This document shows positions 39,265 through 48,895 of a stretch of 64,000 nucleotides of DNA, piece by piece. The notes under the pieces were generated by a model. The model saw nothing but the letters and a program-made list of their open reading frames with translations. It did not search any database and was not told where the DNA came from. The stretch lies in contig DASRQS010000134.1 in assembly GCA_035696365.1 (NCBI GenBank), positions 86,176 through 150,175 of the forward strand, read 5' to 3'. The number at the start of each line of letters is the position of its first letter. Position 1 is the first letter of the stretch. A program made the translations under genes and the position numbers. The DNA is from JALYLC01 sp035696365 (GTDB taxonomy: Bacteria > Actinomycetota > Thermoleophilia > Gaiellales > JALYLC01).

Positions 39265-40631
39265 TCACGCTGCGGCCCTGGCTCGACCGGCTGCTGCTGG
39301 CGACGCTCGTCGTCACCACCTGGCACAAGCTGCACTGGGCGCCCGGCGCCGGCGACGTCACGCTCGAGGACATCCTGGCCGCGGGCTTCGTCGGCCTGTT
39401 CATCCTCGATCGCTGGCTGCGCCGCGATTGGCGGATGCACAAGGTCGCGCTCGGGCTGCTGCTCGCGATGGGAGCGCTGATCGTCGTCTACCTGGCGGGC
39501 TACTTCACGCTCGAGAACCAGCAACAGCTCTCCCAGTACTCCAAGGGCATGGCGAAATTCGTGCTGCATTTCGCTTTCCTCGTGGCCGGCACCCAGCACG
39601 TGATCGATCGCGGTGAGCGCATGCTGCGACGGACGATCGGGGCCTTCCTGCTCGGCCTGGTGATCAACTGCGCCTACGGCGTGGCGGAGCTCGCCGCGCA
39701 GGTGGGCGGCGGCGTCAACCTCGACAAGGCCGTGATCGGCCCGCTCACCTTCGGGCAGGGCAGCCTCGGGGGCATCAACGTCTACGGCCAGGCCACGGCG
39801 GTCCAGTCGGGCAGCTACGTGTCGCTCGGCGTCTACCGGGTGAACGCGCTCGCGCTCGACCCGAACCACCTCGGGATCATGCTCTGCGTCCCGATCCTGC
39901 TGCTGCTTCCGTTCGCCCTGCGCGAGGGCGTGCGCAGCCGCCGAGGGCTCGTGCTCGCCGGCCTGCTGGCCGGCTTCGTCGCGGTCGACGTGCTCACGCT
40001 GTCGCGCTCGGGCTTCCTCGGGCTGGCCTGCGGCCTGGCCGTGATCGCGTGGCCGTTGCGCCGGCAACTGCTGCACCCGCGGGTCGTCGTCCCGGTGCTG
40101 GGCGGTCTCGCGGCCGTGGGCGTGGCGCTGGCCTCCTCGCCCTACGTGCGCCAGGTCGTGCGCTCGCGCGTGACGCTCAGCGACAACTCGGCCAAGGTGC
40201 ACTTCCAGTTCTTCGAGCTCGTGCAGCCCGTTCTGGATGCACATCCGGTCTTCGGTCTCGGGCTCAACACGTTCTCGGTCTACTACGAGTTCCTGACCGG
40301 GAAGACCAACTGGGGTCCGCACTCGTTCTACATCGCCCTGCTGGACGAGACCGGCCTCGTCGGCGCCGTGGTGTTCGCGGCCTTCCTCGCCTGGGTGGGG
40401 CTGCGACTGGCGGTGATCCTTCGCGCCTCGCACGCGCTCGAGCGGCTCGGCGACAAGCAGGCGGGCGACTGGCGCGCGCTCGGGATCGGCCTGACCGCGG
40501 GCCTCGCCGCCACGCTGATCGCCAACGTCTTCTACCTCACCATGCAGTTCTACTACTTCTACGGCGTCGTCCTGATCGTGGCCGCCGCCTCGGCGCTGGC
40601 GGTCGAGCGCGTACGTGTCCTGAGGGCATGA
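39261..40631 (+). CDS. O-antigen ligase/polymerase-like membrane protein (second copy)
   Basis: 456 residues, about 10-11 membrane helices. The Wzy_C region is clear: RVNALALDPNHLGIMLCVP, VLTLSRSGFLGLACGLAVI, a long outer loop with SDNSAKVHFQFFELVQPVLD, and AHPVFGLGLNTFSVYYEFLTG followed by GPHSFYIALLDETGLVG, the typical H-ligand loop of O-antigen ligases. The N-terminus is shorter than in the copy at 17642. GTGA overlap with the ATP-grasp gene and ATGA overlap with the GT2 gene after it. Confidence 0.85.
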   Translation: MITLRPWLDRLLLATLVVTTWHKLHWAPGAGDVTLEDILAAGFVGLFILDRWLRRDWRMHKVALGLLLAMGALIVVYLAGYFTLENQQQLSQYSKGMAKFVLHFAFLVAGTQHVIDRGERMLRRTIGAFLLGLVINCAYGVAELAAQVGGGVNLDKAVIGPLTFGQGSLGGINVYGQATAVQSGSYVSLGVYRVNALALDPNHLGIMLCVPILLLLPFALREGVRSRRGLVLAGLLAGFVAVDVLTLSRSGFLGLACGLAVIAWPLRRQLLHPRVVVPVLGGLAAVGVALASSPYVRQVVRSRVTLSDNSAKVHFQFFELVQPVLDAHPVFGLGLNTFSVYYEFLTGKTNWGPHSFYIALLDETGLVGAVVFAAFLAWVGLRLAVILRASHALERLGDKQAGDWRALGIGLTAGLAATLIANVFYLTMQFYYFYGVVLIVAAASALAVERVRVLRA

Positions 40632-41557
40632 CCGACGTCTCCGTCCTGATCGTGAGCTACGAGAGCCGCGAGCTGCTCGAGCGCTGCCTGGCGGCGCTCA
40701 CGGCCGACGACGGACGGATCGCGACCCTGGAGACGATCGTCGTCGACCAGGCCTCGCAGGACGGCACCGCGGCCTGGCTGGCGGCCGAGCACCCGGAGGT
40801 CCGCGTCGTGGCGCTGGACGAGAACGTGGGCTTCGGGGCCGGCAACAACCGCGGCGCGGCGATCGCCGGCGGCCGCTGGCTGCTACTGCTGAACAGCGAT
40901 GCCTTCGTGCGCCCCGGCGCGATCGACGAGCTCGTGAGGTTCGGCGAGGCCCGGGCGGCCGTTGGCGCCGTCGGTCCCCGCCTGCTCTGGCCGGACGGGC
41001 GCCTGCAGCGCTCGTGCCGGCGCTTCCCAACCGTCTACCGCATCGCCACCGAGTACCTCTACCTGCGCAAGCTCGCGCCGCGCTCGCGCATCCTCAACGG
41101 CTTCTACTGCGGCGAGTTCGCGCACGACGAGGCGCGTCGTGTCGACTGGGTCACCGGTGCCTGCGTCCTGATGCGCCGGGAGCTCTACGAGCGCCTGGGC
41201 GGCTTCGACGAGTCGTTCTTCCTCTACTCCGAGGAGGTCGACCTGCTCCGTCGCGCCTCGCAGCTGGGCGCGGAGACCTGGTACGACCCCGCCGCCGAGG
41301 TCGTGCATGTCTGGGGCGGCACGGCGGCCCGGGCCTCGGCGCTGGCGCTCGAGGAGCAGGCGCGCAGCCACGTGCGCTACCTCGACAAGCACGCCTCCCG
41401 GGCGACCGCGGAGCGCGCGCGGAGAGTGCTCCTGGCCGGTCTGCGCCTGCGCGCACCGCGCTCGGCCGCCTACCGCGAGGCTGCGCGCTGGCTGGCCGCG
41501 CGACCGGTCGCGAAGCTGCTCGCAGAGCCCCGGCCCGGCACGACGGGCACGGAGTAG
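40628..41557 (+). CDS. GT2 glycosyltransferase (WbbL/rhamnosyltransferase-like)
   Basis: 309 residues. GT-A motifs: VSVLIVSYESRELLERCL, IVVDQASQDGTAAWL, NVGFGAGNNRGAA, DXD equivalent LLNSDAFV, and the acceptor-side GACVLMRRELYERLGGFDESFFLYSEEVDL. This matches WbbL-type rhamnosyltransferases that extend lipid-linked glycans in the cytoplasm; the sugar is not proven. Cytosolic with no membrane helix. Last gene of the unit that starts at the subtilase; a new promoter follows for the next gene. Confidence 0.9.
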   Translation: MTDVSVLIVSYESRELLERCLAALTADDGRIATLETIVVDQASQDGTAAWLAAEHPEVRVVALDENVGFGAGNNRGAAIAGGRWLLLLNSDAFVRPGAIDELVRFGEARAAVGAVGPRLLWPDGRLQRSCRRFPTVYRIATEYLYLRKLAPRSRILNGFYCGEFAHDEARRVDWVTGACVLMRRELYERLGGFDESFFLYSEEVDLLRRASQLGAETWYDPAAEVVHVWGGTAARASALALEEQARSHVRYLDKHASRATAERARRVLLAGLRLRAPRSAAYREAARWLAARPVAKLLAEPRPGTTGTE

Positions 41558-41566
41558 GTGCTCGGC

Positions 41567-41572
41567 TACCCT
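41567..41572 (+). promoter_or_regulatory. Predicted leaderless -10 box of the GT2 gene at 41579
   Basis: TACCCT, 6 nt, GTG 41579. Confidence 0.6.
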
Positions 41573-41578
41573 GGCCCG

Positions 41579-42718
41579 GTGCTCGCCCTCAAAGTGATCT
41601 TCTGGGCGTCGCTCGGCGCCCTGCTGTGGACGCACGCCCTCTACCCCGTCTTCGTCGCAGTGCTCGCGCGGCTGCGCCCGCGGCCCGCGCGCTCGGACGA
41701 GAGCTTCCGGCCGCGCGTCGCGCTCGTGATCGCCGCCTACAACGAGGACGACGTGATCGCGGCCAAGCTCGAGAATGCGCTCGCGCTCGACTATCCACCG
41801 GAGCTCCTGCGCATCGTCGTCGCCTCGGATGCCTCGAGCGATGGCACCGACGCGATCGTCCAGAGCTTCGCCGGTCGCGGCGTCGAGCTCGTGCGAGCGC
41901 CCCGCGGCGGCAAGGTGAACGCCCAGAACACCGCCGTGCGCACGCTCACCGACGTCGATGTCGTGGCGTTCTCGGACGCCAACTGCGAGTGGGACCCCGA
42001 CGCGCTCGGGCACCTGGTCGCGCCGCTCGCGGACGATCGTGTCGCCTATGTCTGCGGCCGCCTGCAGCTGCGCTCGCCGGAGGGCACGAACCAGGAGGGC
42101 GCGTACTGGCGCTACGAGATCTGGCTGCGGGCGCGCGAGTCCCTGGTGCACTCGGTGACGGGCGGCAACGGCTCGATCTACGCCGTGCGCCGGGAGCGCT
42201 ACGAGGAGGTCGACCCGCGTTTCGGGCACGACCTCTCGTTCCCGTACCTGATGGTCAAGCGCGGCTTCCGCGCCGTCTACGCGCCGCGCGCGGTCGCGCT
42301 CGAGAAGATGACGACCGACCTCTCGGACGAGTTCCGGCGCAAGGTGCGCATGTTCGGGCACTGCTGGGTGCTCGTCCTGCACGGCCGCATGTTCGGCCTG
42401 CGGGCGCTGGGTCCGCTTTATTGGGTCGAGATGGTCTCGCACCGCCTCCTCCGCTACGCCAGCGGCCTGCTGCACCTCGCGCTGCTCGCGACCTCGCTCG
42501 TCCTGGCGATCGAGGCAGGCGGCGTCTACGCCTTCGTGCTCGCGCTGCACGGGGTCTTCGCGCTCTGCGTGCTCGCCTCGCTCGCCCTGCGCGGCCGCGT
42601 GCGGGTGTTCGCGCTGGCCGAGTACTACCTGCTGATCACGCTGGCCACCCTGCTCGCGCTGGGGGACGTCGTGCGGGGCGTGCCCGCCGTGTGGGAGCGG
42701 GCGGAAGGCACGCGGTGA
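41579..42718 (+). CDS. Membrane GT2 glycosyltransferase (cellulose/hyaluronan synthase-like)
   Basis: 379 residues. One N-terminal helix (VIFWASLGALLWTHALYPVFVAVL), then a GT-A domain: ALVIAAYNEDDVIAAKLENAL, VASDASSDGTD, RGGKVNAQNTAV, DXD-like SDANCEWDP, and a QxxRW-like position replaced around KVRMFGHCWV; then three C-terminal helices (LLRYASGLLHLALLATSLVLAI and after). The sequence suits transfer of a sugar to a lipid or chain near the membrane. GTG 41579 is set by the -10 spacing. Its stop overlaps the sugar-transferase gene (GTGA). Confidence 0.88.
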   Translation: MLALKVIFWASLGALLWTHALYPVFVAVLARLRPRPARSDESFRPRVALVIAAYNEDDVIAAKLENALALDYPPELLRIVVASDASSDGTDAIVQSFAGRGVELVRAPRGGKVNAQNTAVRTLTDVDVVAFSDANCEWDPDALGHLVAPLADDRVAYVCGRLQLRSPEGTNQEGAYWRYEIWLRARESLVHSVTGGNGSIYAVRRERYEEVDPRFGHDLSFPYLMVKRGFRAVYAPRAVALEKMTTDLSDEFRRKVRMFGHCWVLVLHGRMFGLRALGPLYWVEMVSHRLLRYASGLLHLALLATSLVLAIEAGGVYAFVLALHGVFALCVLASLALRGRVRVFALAEYYLLITLATLLALGDVVRGVPAVWERAEGTR

Positions 42719-43317
42719 ACGCCGAGGCCGAGCGCATCAAGCGCGCCTTCGACATCGTCGGCGGCGCGGCCGGCCTTGCGCTGGCGGCTCCGATCCTGGC
42801 GCTCGCGGCCTGCGCCATCAAGCTCGAGGACGGCGGTCCGATCCTCTTCCGCCAGACCCGCCTGGGACGCCGTGCGCGGCACTTCGAGATCCTCAAGCTG
42901 CGAACGATGACCGTCGACGCCGACAGGCACCGCAGCGACGGCGTCGTCGAGGCCGGAGATCCGCGCATCACACGCGTCGGCAAGCTCTTGCGCCGCACGG
43001 CCGTGGACGAGCTGCCGCAGCTCTGGCACGTCCTGCGCGGCGACATGAGCCTCGTGGGGCCGCGGCCCGTGCCGCCGCCCCACCTCGAGCGCTATGACGA
43101 GCGCCAGCGCCGCCGCCTCCAGGTGAAGCCCGGCCTGACGGGCTGGGCGCAGGTGCACGGCCGGGCGTCGCTGCCGTGGCCCGAGCGCCTCGAGCTCGAT
43201 GTCTGGTACGTCGAGCATCAGTCGCTCGCCGTGGATGCGCGCATCCTGGCCAGGACCGCCGGCGTGCTCCTGCGCCGGGATGTCGCCTACCGAGGGGAGG
43301 CCGGAGGGTGGCGGTGA
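42715..43317 (+). CDS. Bacterial sugar-1-phosphate transferase, short PglC-like form
   Basis: 200 residues, consisting only of the catalytic bacterial sugar-transferase domain. Re-entrant helix region RAFDIVGGAAGLALAAPILAL, then KLEDGGPILFRQTRLG, FEILKLRTM, DELPQLWHVLRGDMSLVGPRP with the catalytic Asp-Glu pair, and the C-terminal VKPGLTGWAQVHGR. It moves a sugar-1-phosphate from a UDP-sugar to undecaprenyl phosphate, starting a glycan chain. GTGA overlaps on both sides. A second, longer initiator is at 54064, so at least two chains can be started. Confidence 0.93.
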   Translation: MNAEAERIKRAFDIVGGAAGLALAAPILALAACAIKLEDGGPILFRQTRLGRRARHFEILKLRTMTVDADRHRSDGVVEAGDPRITRVGKLLRRTAVDELPQLWHVLRGDMSLVGPRPVPPPHLERYDERQRRRLQVKPGLTGWAQVHGRASLPWPERLELDVWYVEHQSLAVDARILARTAGVLLRRDVAYRGEAGGWR

Positions 43318-44012
43318 CGGAACAGCCCGAACTGACGGTGGTGGTGCCTGCCTACAACGAGGCGGACACCATCGCGATGGTCGTCGAGCGCCTGCAGGCG
43401 CTGCCGTACACACTGCAGATCATCGTGGTCGACGACTGCTCGGAGGACGACACCGCAGCCGTCGTCGAGCGCCTCGGCGACGCGGTGGAGCTCATCCGCC
43501 ACGAGCGCAACCAGGGCAAGGGCGCTGCGCTGCGCTCCGGCTTTGCGCAGGCCCGCGGCCGCATCATCGTGATCCAGGATGCCGATCTCGAGTACGACCC
43601 GGTCGACATCCCCGAGCTCGTGGCGCCGATCCGCTCGGGCGTCGCCGACGCCGTGTTCGGATCGCGGCTGATCGGCGGTCGCCCGCAGCGCGCGCATCTC
43701 TTCTGGCACAAGGTCGGGAACCGGGCACTCTCCCTGCTGACCAACGTGCTCTACAACACGACGCTCTCCGACATGGAGACGGGCTACAAGGCCTTCACGA
43801 TCGACGTGCTGCGCGCGATCGAGCCGCTCTACGAGTCGGATTTCCGCATCGAGCCGGAGCTCACGGCCAAGATCTGCCGCGGCGGCTTCCGCATCTATGA
43901 GGTGCCGATCGCCTACTACGGCCGCTCCTACGACGAGGGCAAGAAGATCACCTGGCGTGACGGCTTTCCCGCGGTGTATGCGCTCGTCAAGTACCGCTTC
44001 AAGGACAGGTAG
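43314..44012 (+). CDS. GT2 glycosyltransferase (dolichyl-phosphate-mannose-synthase-like)
   Basis: 232 residues. GT-A domain with LTVVVPAYNEADTIAMVVERL, IIVVDDCSEDDT, RNQGKGAALRSGFAQARG, DXD-type IQDADLEYDP, FGSRLIGG and ETGYKAFTIDVLRAI. No membrane helices, like the soluble DPM1-type enzymes that make polyprenyl-phosphate sugars. GTG 43314 is preferred over GTG 43308 because it makes the standard GTGA overlap with the sugar transferase. The next gene encodes a UPF0104 membrane protein, often paired with such enzymes. Confidence 0.9.
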   Translation: MTEQPELTVVVPAYNEADTIAMVVERLQALPYTLQIIVVDDCSEDDTAAVVERLGDAVELIRHERNQGKGAALRSGFAQARGRIIVIQDADLEYDPVDIPELVAPIRSGVADAVFGSRLIGGRPQRAHLFWHKVGNRALSLLTNVLYNTTLSDMETGYKAFTIDVLRAIEPLYESDFRIEPELTAKICRGGFRIYEVPIAYYGRSYDEGKKITWRDGFPAVYALVKYRFKDR

Positions 44013-44015
44013 CGA

Positions 44016-44990
44016 GTGCGGCGCGGCGGCATGGCGCTCGCGGGCATCGCGGTCTCGGTCGTGTTCGGGTGGCTCGCGATCCGCGGGCTCAACTTCCACG
44101 AGGTGCGGAGCGCGATCGCCAAGGCCAGCCCGGCCTGGATCCTGGCCGCGGTCGGTGCCGCGCTGGTGGGCGTGACGATGCGCTCGGAGCGCTGGCGGGC
44201 GCTCTTCCCGCGTGAGTCGCGGCCCGGTCACGTGCCCACGTTCTGGGCCTCGCAGGTGGGGCTCCTGGCCAACAACGTGCTGCCTGTGCGCGCGGGCGAG
44301 CTCGTGCGCGTGCTTGCGCTCTCGCGCGAGACGGGGCTGCGCCGCACCGCGGTGCTGGCGACGGTCGGCGTGGAGCGCGTCTTCGACCTGGCGGTCGTCT
44401 CGGTGCTGCAGCTGGCCATCGCCTCGCAGCTGCCGGACGCCGACGTGACGCGCCGCTTCACGCTGCTGGCAGCGGGCATCCTGGCCGCCTGCGCGGTGCT
44501 GGTGATCGTCCTGGCCATCGCGCCCGTGCGCCGCATGGCCGGGCGCGAGCTCGTCCGCCTGCCGGTGCTGCGTGCCCGCGGTGGCGTCCTGATCGACTCG
44601 CTGCGCACCGGGCTCGCCGCCCTGCGCGACCGGGAGCTGGCGGCCGTCGCCCTGCTCTGGACGCTGGCCTCCTGGCTCGTGCTCGCGCTGTCCGGCTGGT
44701 TCGTGCTCGAGGCCTTCGACCTGCACCTGCCCTGGCACGCCGCCGTCTTCCTGCTGGTCGCCGTGACGTTCGCGCAGGCCGTGCCGGCGAGCGCGGGCTC
44801 CGTGGGCGTGTTCGAGCTCGCCGCCCGCTCGGCGCTCGTGGCCTACGGCGTGCCTCCCGCGGTGGCGCTCTCGGCGGGCCTCGTGCTGCACGCGGTGAGC
44901 GCGCTGCCGTTCATCGTGCTCGGCGCCGTTGGCATGGCGCGCCTCGGCGTGTCCGGCGCGGAGCTCGCCCGCGCCGAGGCCGGCGCGTGA
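44016..44990 (+). CDS. UPF0104/lysylphosphatidylglycerol-synthase-like membrane protein 2
   Basis: 324 residues, about 8 membrane helices. Signature segments: LANNVLPVRAGELVRVLALSR, ATVGVERVFDLAVVSVL, and late FAQAVPASAGSVGVFELAARSAL, matching the AglD/MprF flippase-like family. The GTG start follows the GT2 stop by 3 nt. It is clearly a distinct paralogue of the protein at 34973 (LPVRAGE against LPTAVGGD in the signature), so the two probably serve different lipid substrates. Confidence 0.83.
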   Translation: MRRGGMALAGIAVSVVFGWLAIRGLNFHEVRSAIAKASPAWILAAVGAALVGVTMRSERWRALFPRESRPGHVPTFWASQVGLLANNVLPVRAGELVRVLALSRETGLRRTAVLATVGVERVFDLAVVSVLQLAIASQLPDADVTRRFTLLAAGILAACAVLVIVLAIAPVRRMAGRELVRLPVLRARGGVLIDSLRTGLAALRDRELAAVALLWTLASWLVLALSGWFVLEAFDLHLPWHAAVFLLVAVTFAQAVPASAGSVGVFELAARSALVAYGVPPAVALSAGLVLHAVSALPFIVLGAVGMARLGVSGAELARAEAGA

Positions 44991-45012
44991 TCTGCGAGGA
45001 TTGCGCGCGCCG

Positions 45013-46038
45013 ATGACGCCGACGAACGTACTGCTCACCTGCGCCGGCATGCGCGGCGACATGGTTACCGCGTTCCAGGCGGCGCTGGCGCGCGAGGGAG
45101 CGGGCGGCGTGGTCGTCGCGACCGATGCCAGCCGCCTGGCGCCGACGCTCTACCTGGCCGATCGCAAGGCGCTCGTGCCGATGGTGCACGACCCCGGCTA
45201 CGTGCCGGCGCTGCTGGAGCTCTGCCGGCAGCACGCGATCCGCGCCGTGCTGCCGCTGACAGACCTCGACCAGTCCATCCTCACCGCGCGCCGCGACGAC
45301 TTCGCCGCGGTGGGGGCGACGGTCGTCGCGTCGGATCCCGAGACGTGCGACCTCTCGGTCGACAAGTACGCCGCGCACTGCTTCTTCGAGCAGCACGGCA
45401 TCGGCTCGCCCGCGACCTGGCTACCCGGGGAGTTGCCCGACGAGGTCCCCTTTCCCGTGCTCGTCAAGGCGCGGCGCGGCTTCGCCGCCCGCCACATCTA
45501 CCGCGCGCACGACGCCGAGGAGCTCGCCTTCTTCCTGCGCTACACGACGGCGGAGTCCATGGTGCAGGCCTTCTGCACGGGCACGGAGTTCTCGATCGAC
45601 CTCATCAGCGACCTCTCGGGCCGCTGCCTCGAGGCCGTTCCGCGCTCCATGATCGAGTCCAAGGGCGGCGAGACGATCAAGGGCGAGTCGCTCGACGACG
45701 CCGCGCTGCGCGACGTCGCCGTGCGCGTGGCCGAGGCGCTCGGCATCAAGGGTCCCGCCTGCGTGCAGCTGTTCCGCGACGGTGACACGCATCTCGTGAC
45801 CGACGTCAACGCGCGCTTCGGAGGTGGCTTCCCCGTGCACGTCGCGGCGGGAGGCGGCTACCCGGACATCGTGCTGGCACTGGCGCGCGGCGAGCGCCCG
45901 CCACCGCGGCTCGGCTCCTACCGCCCGGGCGTGATCATGGTGCGCTACCTGGCGCAGGTGATCCTCGAGCACGACGGCGGGGATTCGCTGCACCCGGCCG
46001 GCGATCGGTCCGGCCTGGGCACGCCGCCCGCCGTCTGA
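45013..46038 (+). CDS. ATP-grasp ligase 4 (carbamoyl-phosphate-synthase-like)
   Basis: 341 residues. Opens with NVLLTCAGMRGDMVTAFQAAL and VVVATDASRLAPTLYLADR; core has PFPVLVKARRGFAARHIYRA (nucleotide Lys and loop), MVQAFCTGTEFSIDLISD, and the Mg-binding THLVTDVNARFGGGFPVHVAAGGG. The SMIESKGGETIKGES segment between them is typical of the carbamoyl-phosphate-synthase-like ATP-grasp group found in polysaccharide loci. Last of four such ligases in the window. A GAGGA lies 12 nt before ATG 45013. The next gene has its own promoter. Confidence 0.86.
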   Translation: MTPTNVLLTCAGMRGDMVTAFQAALAREGAGGVVVATDASRLAPTLYLADRKALVPMVHDPGYVPALLELCRQHAIRAVLPLTDLDQSILTARRDDFAAVGATVVASDPETCDLSVDKYAAHCFFEQHGIGSPATWLPGELPDEVPFPVLVKARRGFAARHIYRAHDAEELAFFLRYTTAESMVQAFCTGTEFSIDLISDLSGRCLEAVPRSMIESKGGETIKGESLDDAALRDVAVRVAEALGIKGPACVQLFRDGDTHLVTDVNARFGGGFPVHVAAGGGYPDIVLALARGERPPPRLGSYRPGVIMVRYLAQVILEHDGGDSLHPAGDRSGLGTPPAV

Positions 46039-46046
46039 AACTCGTC

Positions 46047-46052
46047 TACCCT
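46047..46052 (+). promoter_or_regulatory. Predicted leaderless -10 box of the Wzz-like gene
   Basis: TACCCT, 6 nt, GTG 46059. Confidence 0.6.
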
Positions 46053-46058
46053 CAGGCG

Positions 46059-46943
46059 GTGGACGCCGGTGGCGCAGACGACGTCGAGATTGCGCTGGGG
46101 GTCTATGTCCGACGCGTGCTGCGACGCTGGTGGATCGTCGCGGCGGCAATCGTCGTCGCGATCGCGATCGCCGTGGCGGGTTCCTCGAGCGGCCACACGA
46201 CCTACCGCGCGCAGACGCTGATCAGCATCGGCACGCCCTTCACGGCCACGGGCGGCGCGGCCATCACGAGCGCCTTCTGCACCTCGCCGGTCGCCCCCGC
46301 GACGCTGATCCGGCAGGACTCGATCCGCCAGGCGGCCGAGCGGCAGGCGGGCATGCAGCCTGGTCAGCTCCAGGGGCGCGCCTCCTCGCAGCCCGTGCCG
46401 GGCGCCGTCACGAAGCTGAACTTCACCCCGGCCGTCAACATCGTCGTGCAGGGGCCCTTCAAGGGCACGACGACCGCGAGGGCCGCCGACGCGCTGGCCG
46501 AGGGCGTCAAGAAGGCCTGCGGCATCTACGCCTCGAGGCGCGAGACGACGACGAAGACGCGGCTCGACCGCGAGCTGAAGGAGCAGTCCGACCTCTCCCA
46601 CCGCTTCGACCAGGCACAGACGCTGCTCAACCAGGTGCAGTCCGACACGTCGCTCTCGACGACCAACCGCCTGCTGGCCGCCACGGTGGCCGCCAACACG
46701 CTCTCCAACATCACGCAGCGCCAGAACCAGCTCGACCAGTTCATCGGCGAAGACCAGTCGCTGCTCCAGCAGATCCGCTACGTGGAGCAGACGCAGATCA
46801 TCACGCCCGCCACGGCGAGCAAGGTCACCGCCGGCGGCGGCAGCGCCTCGCTCGGCGTCGCGATCGTGCTCGGAGCGATCATCGGCATCGCGCTGGCGCT
46901 GCTCTCGTATGTGGTTTTTCCGACTCGACGTAAGGTCACGTAG
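46059..46943 (+). CDS. Wzz/YveK-like polysaccharide chain-length protein
   Basis: 294 residues. Topology is the chain-length determinant type: N-terminal helix near residues 25-45 (WWIVAAAIVVAIAIAVAG), a large outside domain with predicted coiled coils (RLDRELKEQSDLSHRFDQAQ, NITQRQNQLDQFIGEDQSLLQQ), and a C-terminal helix (LGVAIVLGAIIGIALALLSYVVF). No tyrosine-kinase domain is fused. Such proteins set polymer length together with Wzy. Abuts the GalE-like gene. Confidence 0.82.
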   Translation: MDAGGADDVEIALGVYVRRVLRRWWIVAAAIVVAIAIAVAGSSSGHTTYRAQTLISIGTPFTATGGAAITSAFCTSPVAPATLIRQDSIRQAAERQAGMQPGQLQGRASSQPVPGAVTKLNFTPAVNIVVQGPFKGTTTARAADALAEGVKKACGIYASRRETTTKTRLDRELKEQSDLSHRFDQAQTLLNQVQSDTSLSTTNRLLAATVAANTLSNITQRQNQLDQFIGEDQSLLQQIRYVEQTQIITPATASKVTAGGGSASLGVAIVLGAIIGIALALLSYVVFPTRRKVT

Positions 46944-47876
46944 ATGGCTGAGCGCGCACTCGTGACCGGCGGAGCGGGGTTCATCGGCTCGCACGTGGTG
47001 GACTCGCTCCTGGGCGACGGCCACGAGGTGCTCGTCGTCGACGACCTCTCGGCAGGGGACGCCGGCCGGCTGGCCGCCGAGGCCCGTCTCGCGAAGGTCG
47101 ACATCACCGACACGGCGGCGCTCGCCGCGGCCTTCGACGAGTTCCGGCCCGGCGCCGTCTTCCATCTCGCCGCGCAGGCCAGCGTGATGGCCTCGGTGAC
47201 CGATCCGGGTCGTGATTGCGCGGTCAACGTGCTCGGCACGCTGAACGTCGTCGAGGCGGCGCGCAGGCACGGCGCTCCCGTCGTGTTCACCTCCACCGGC
47301 GGCGCGCTGTACGGCGACGGCGCGCCCATCCCGACGGCCGAGGACGAGCTGCCGCTGCCGCTCTCGCCCTACGGCGCGTCGAAGCTGGCTGCGGAGGCCT
47401 ACGTGCGCAGCTGGTCGGCCGCGCACGGCGTCCCCAACGCCGTCATGCGCCTCGGCAACATCTACGGCCCCCGCCAGACGCCCCACGGCGAGGCGGGCGT
47501 CGTCGCGATCTTCAGCTACCGGCTGTGGGCGGGGAAGCCCTGCACGCTCTACGGTCACGGAACGCCGACGCGCGACTACGTGCACGTGCTCGACGTCGTG
47601 GCCGCCTTGCGCGCCGCCAGTGGCCGCGCAGGCATCTACAACGTCGGCACGGGCGTCGAGACGGACGTCTCCACGCTCTATGCGCGTTTGGCCGAGGCCG
47701 CCGGCTCCACCGCCGAGCCCGCGCTCGCCGACCTGCGCACGGGCGAGCTCCGCCGCTCCTGTCTCGATGCCTCCCACGCCCGCAGCGAGCTCGGCTGGGC
47801 GCCGCGGATCGCCATCGCCGACGGCCTCGCAGGGACGTACGAGGCGATGGTCGACGGCTTCCGCGCTGCCGCGTGA
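46944..47876 (+). CDS. NAD-dependent UDP-sugar epimerase (GalE-like)
   Basis: 310-residue extended short-chain dehydrogenase. TGGAGFIGSHVVDSLLGDG at the N-terminus, VFHLAAQASVMASVTDP, FTSTGGALYGDG, Tyr143 and Lys147 in SPYGASKLAAEAY, GNIYGPRQTPHGEAGVVAIF and GTPTRDYVHVLDV. Actinobacterial homologues interconvert UDP-glucose and UDP-galactose or act on UDP-uronic acids; the exact sugar is unclear. ATG directly follows the Wzz-like stop, with AAGG 8 nt upstream. Confidence 0.9.
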   Translation: MAERALVTGGAGFIGSHVVDSLLGDGHEVLVVDDLSAGDAGRLAAEARLAKVDITDTAALAAAFDEFRPGAVFHLAAQASVMASVTDPGRDCAVNVLGTLNVVEAARRHGAPVVFTSTGGALYGDGAPIPTAEDELPLPLSPYGASKLAAEAYVRSWSAAHGVPNAVMRLGNIYGPRQTPHGEAGVVAIFSYRLWAGKPCTLYGHGTPTRDYVHVLDVVAALRAASGRAGIYNVGTGVETDVSTLYARLAEAAGSTAEPALADLRTGELRRSCLDASHARSELGWAPRIAIADGLAGTYEAMVDGFRAAA

Positions 47877-47890
47877 TTTTCAAGCCTCGC

Positions 47891-47896
47891 TAGCAT
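47891..47896 (+). promoter_or_regulatory. Possible -10 box of the UDP-glucuronate decarboxylase gene
   Basis: TAGCAT in the 65-nt gap after the epimerase. It would give a leader of about 39 nt containing AAGGA (47930-47934), 7 nt before ATT 47942. Confidence 0.35.
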
Positions 47897-47941
47897 GCGG
47901 GAAGGTCGCCTTGGCGGCATACCTCCCACAAGGACACTTCG

Positions 47942-48891
<950 letters not shown>

Positions 48892-48895
<4 letters not shown>

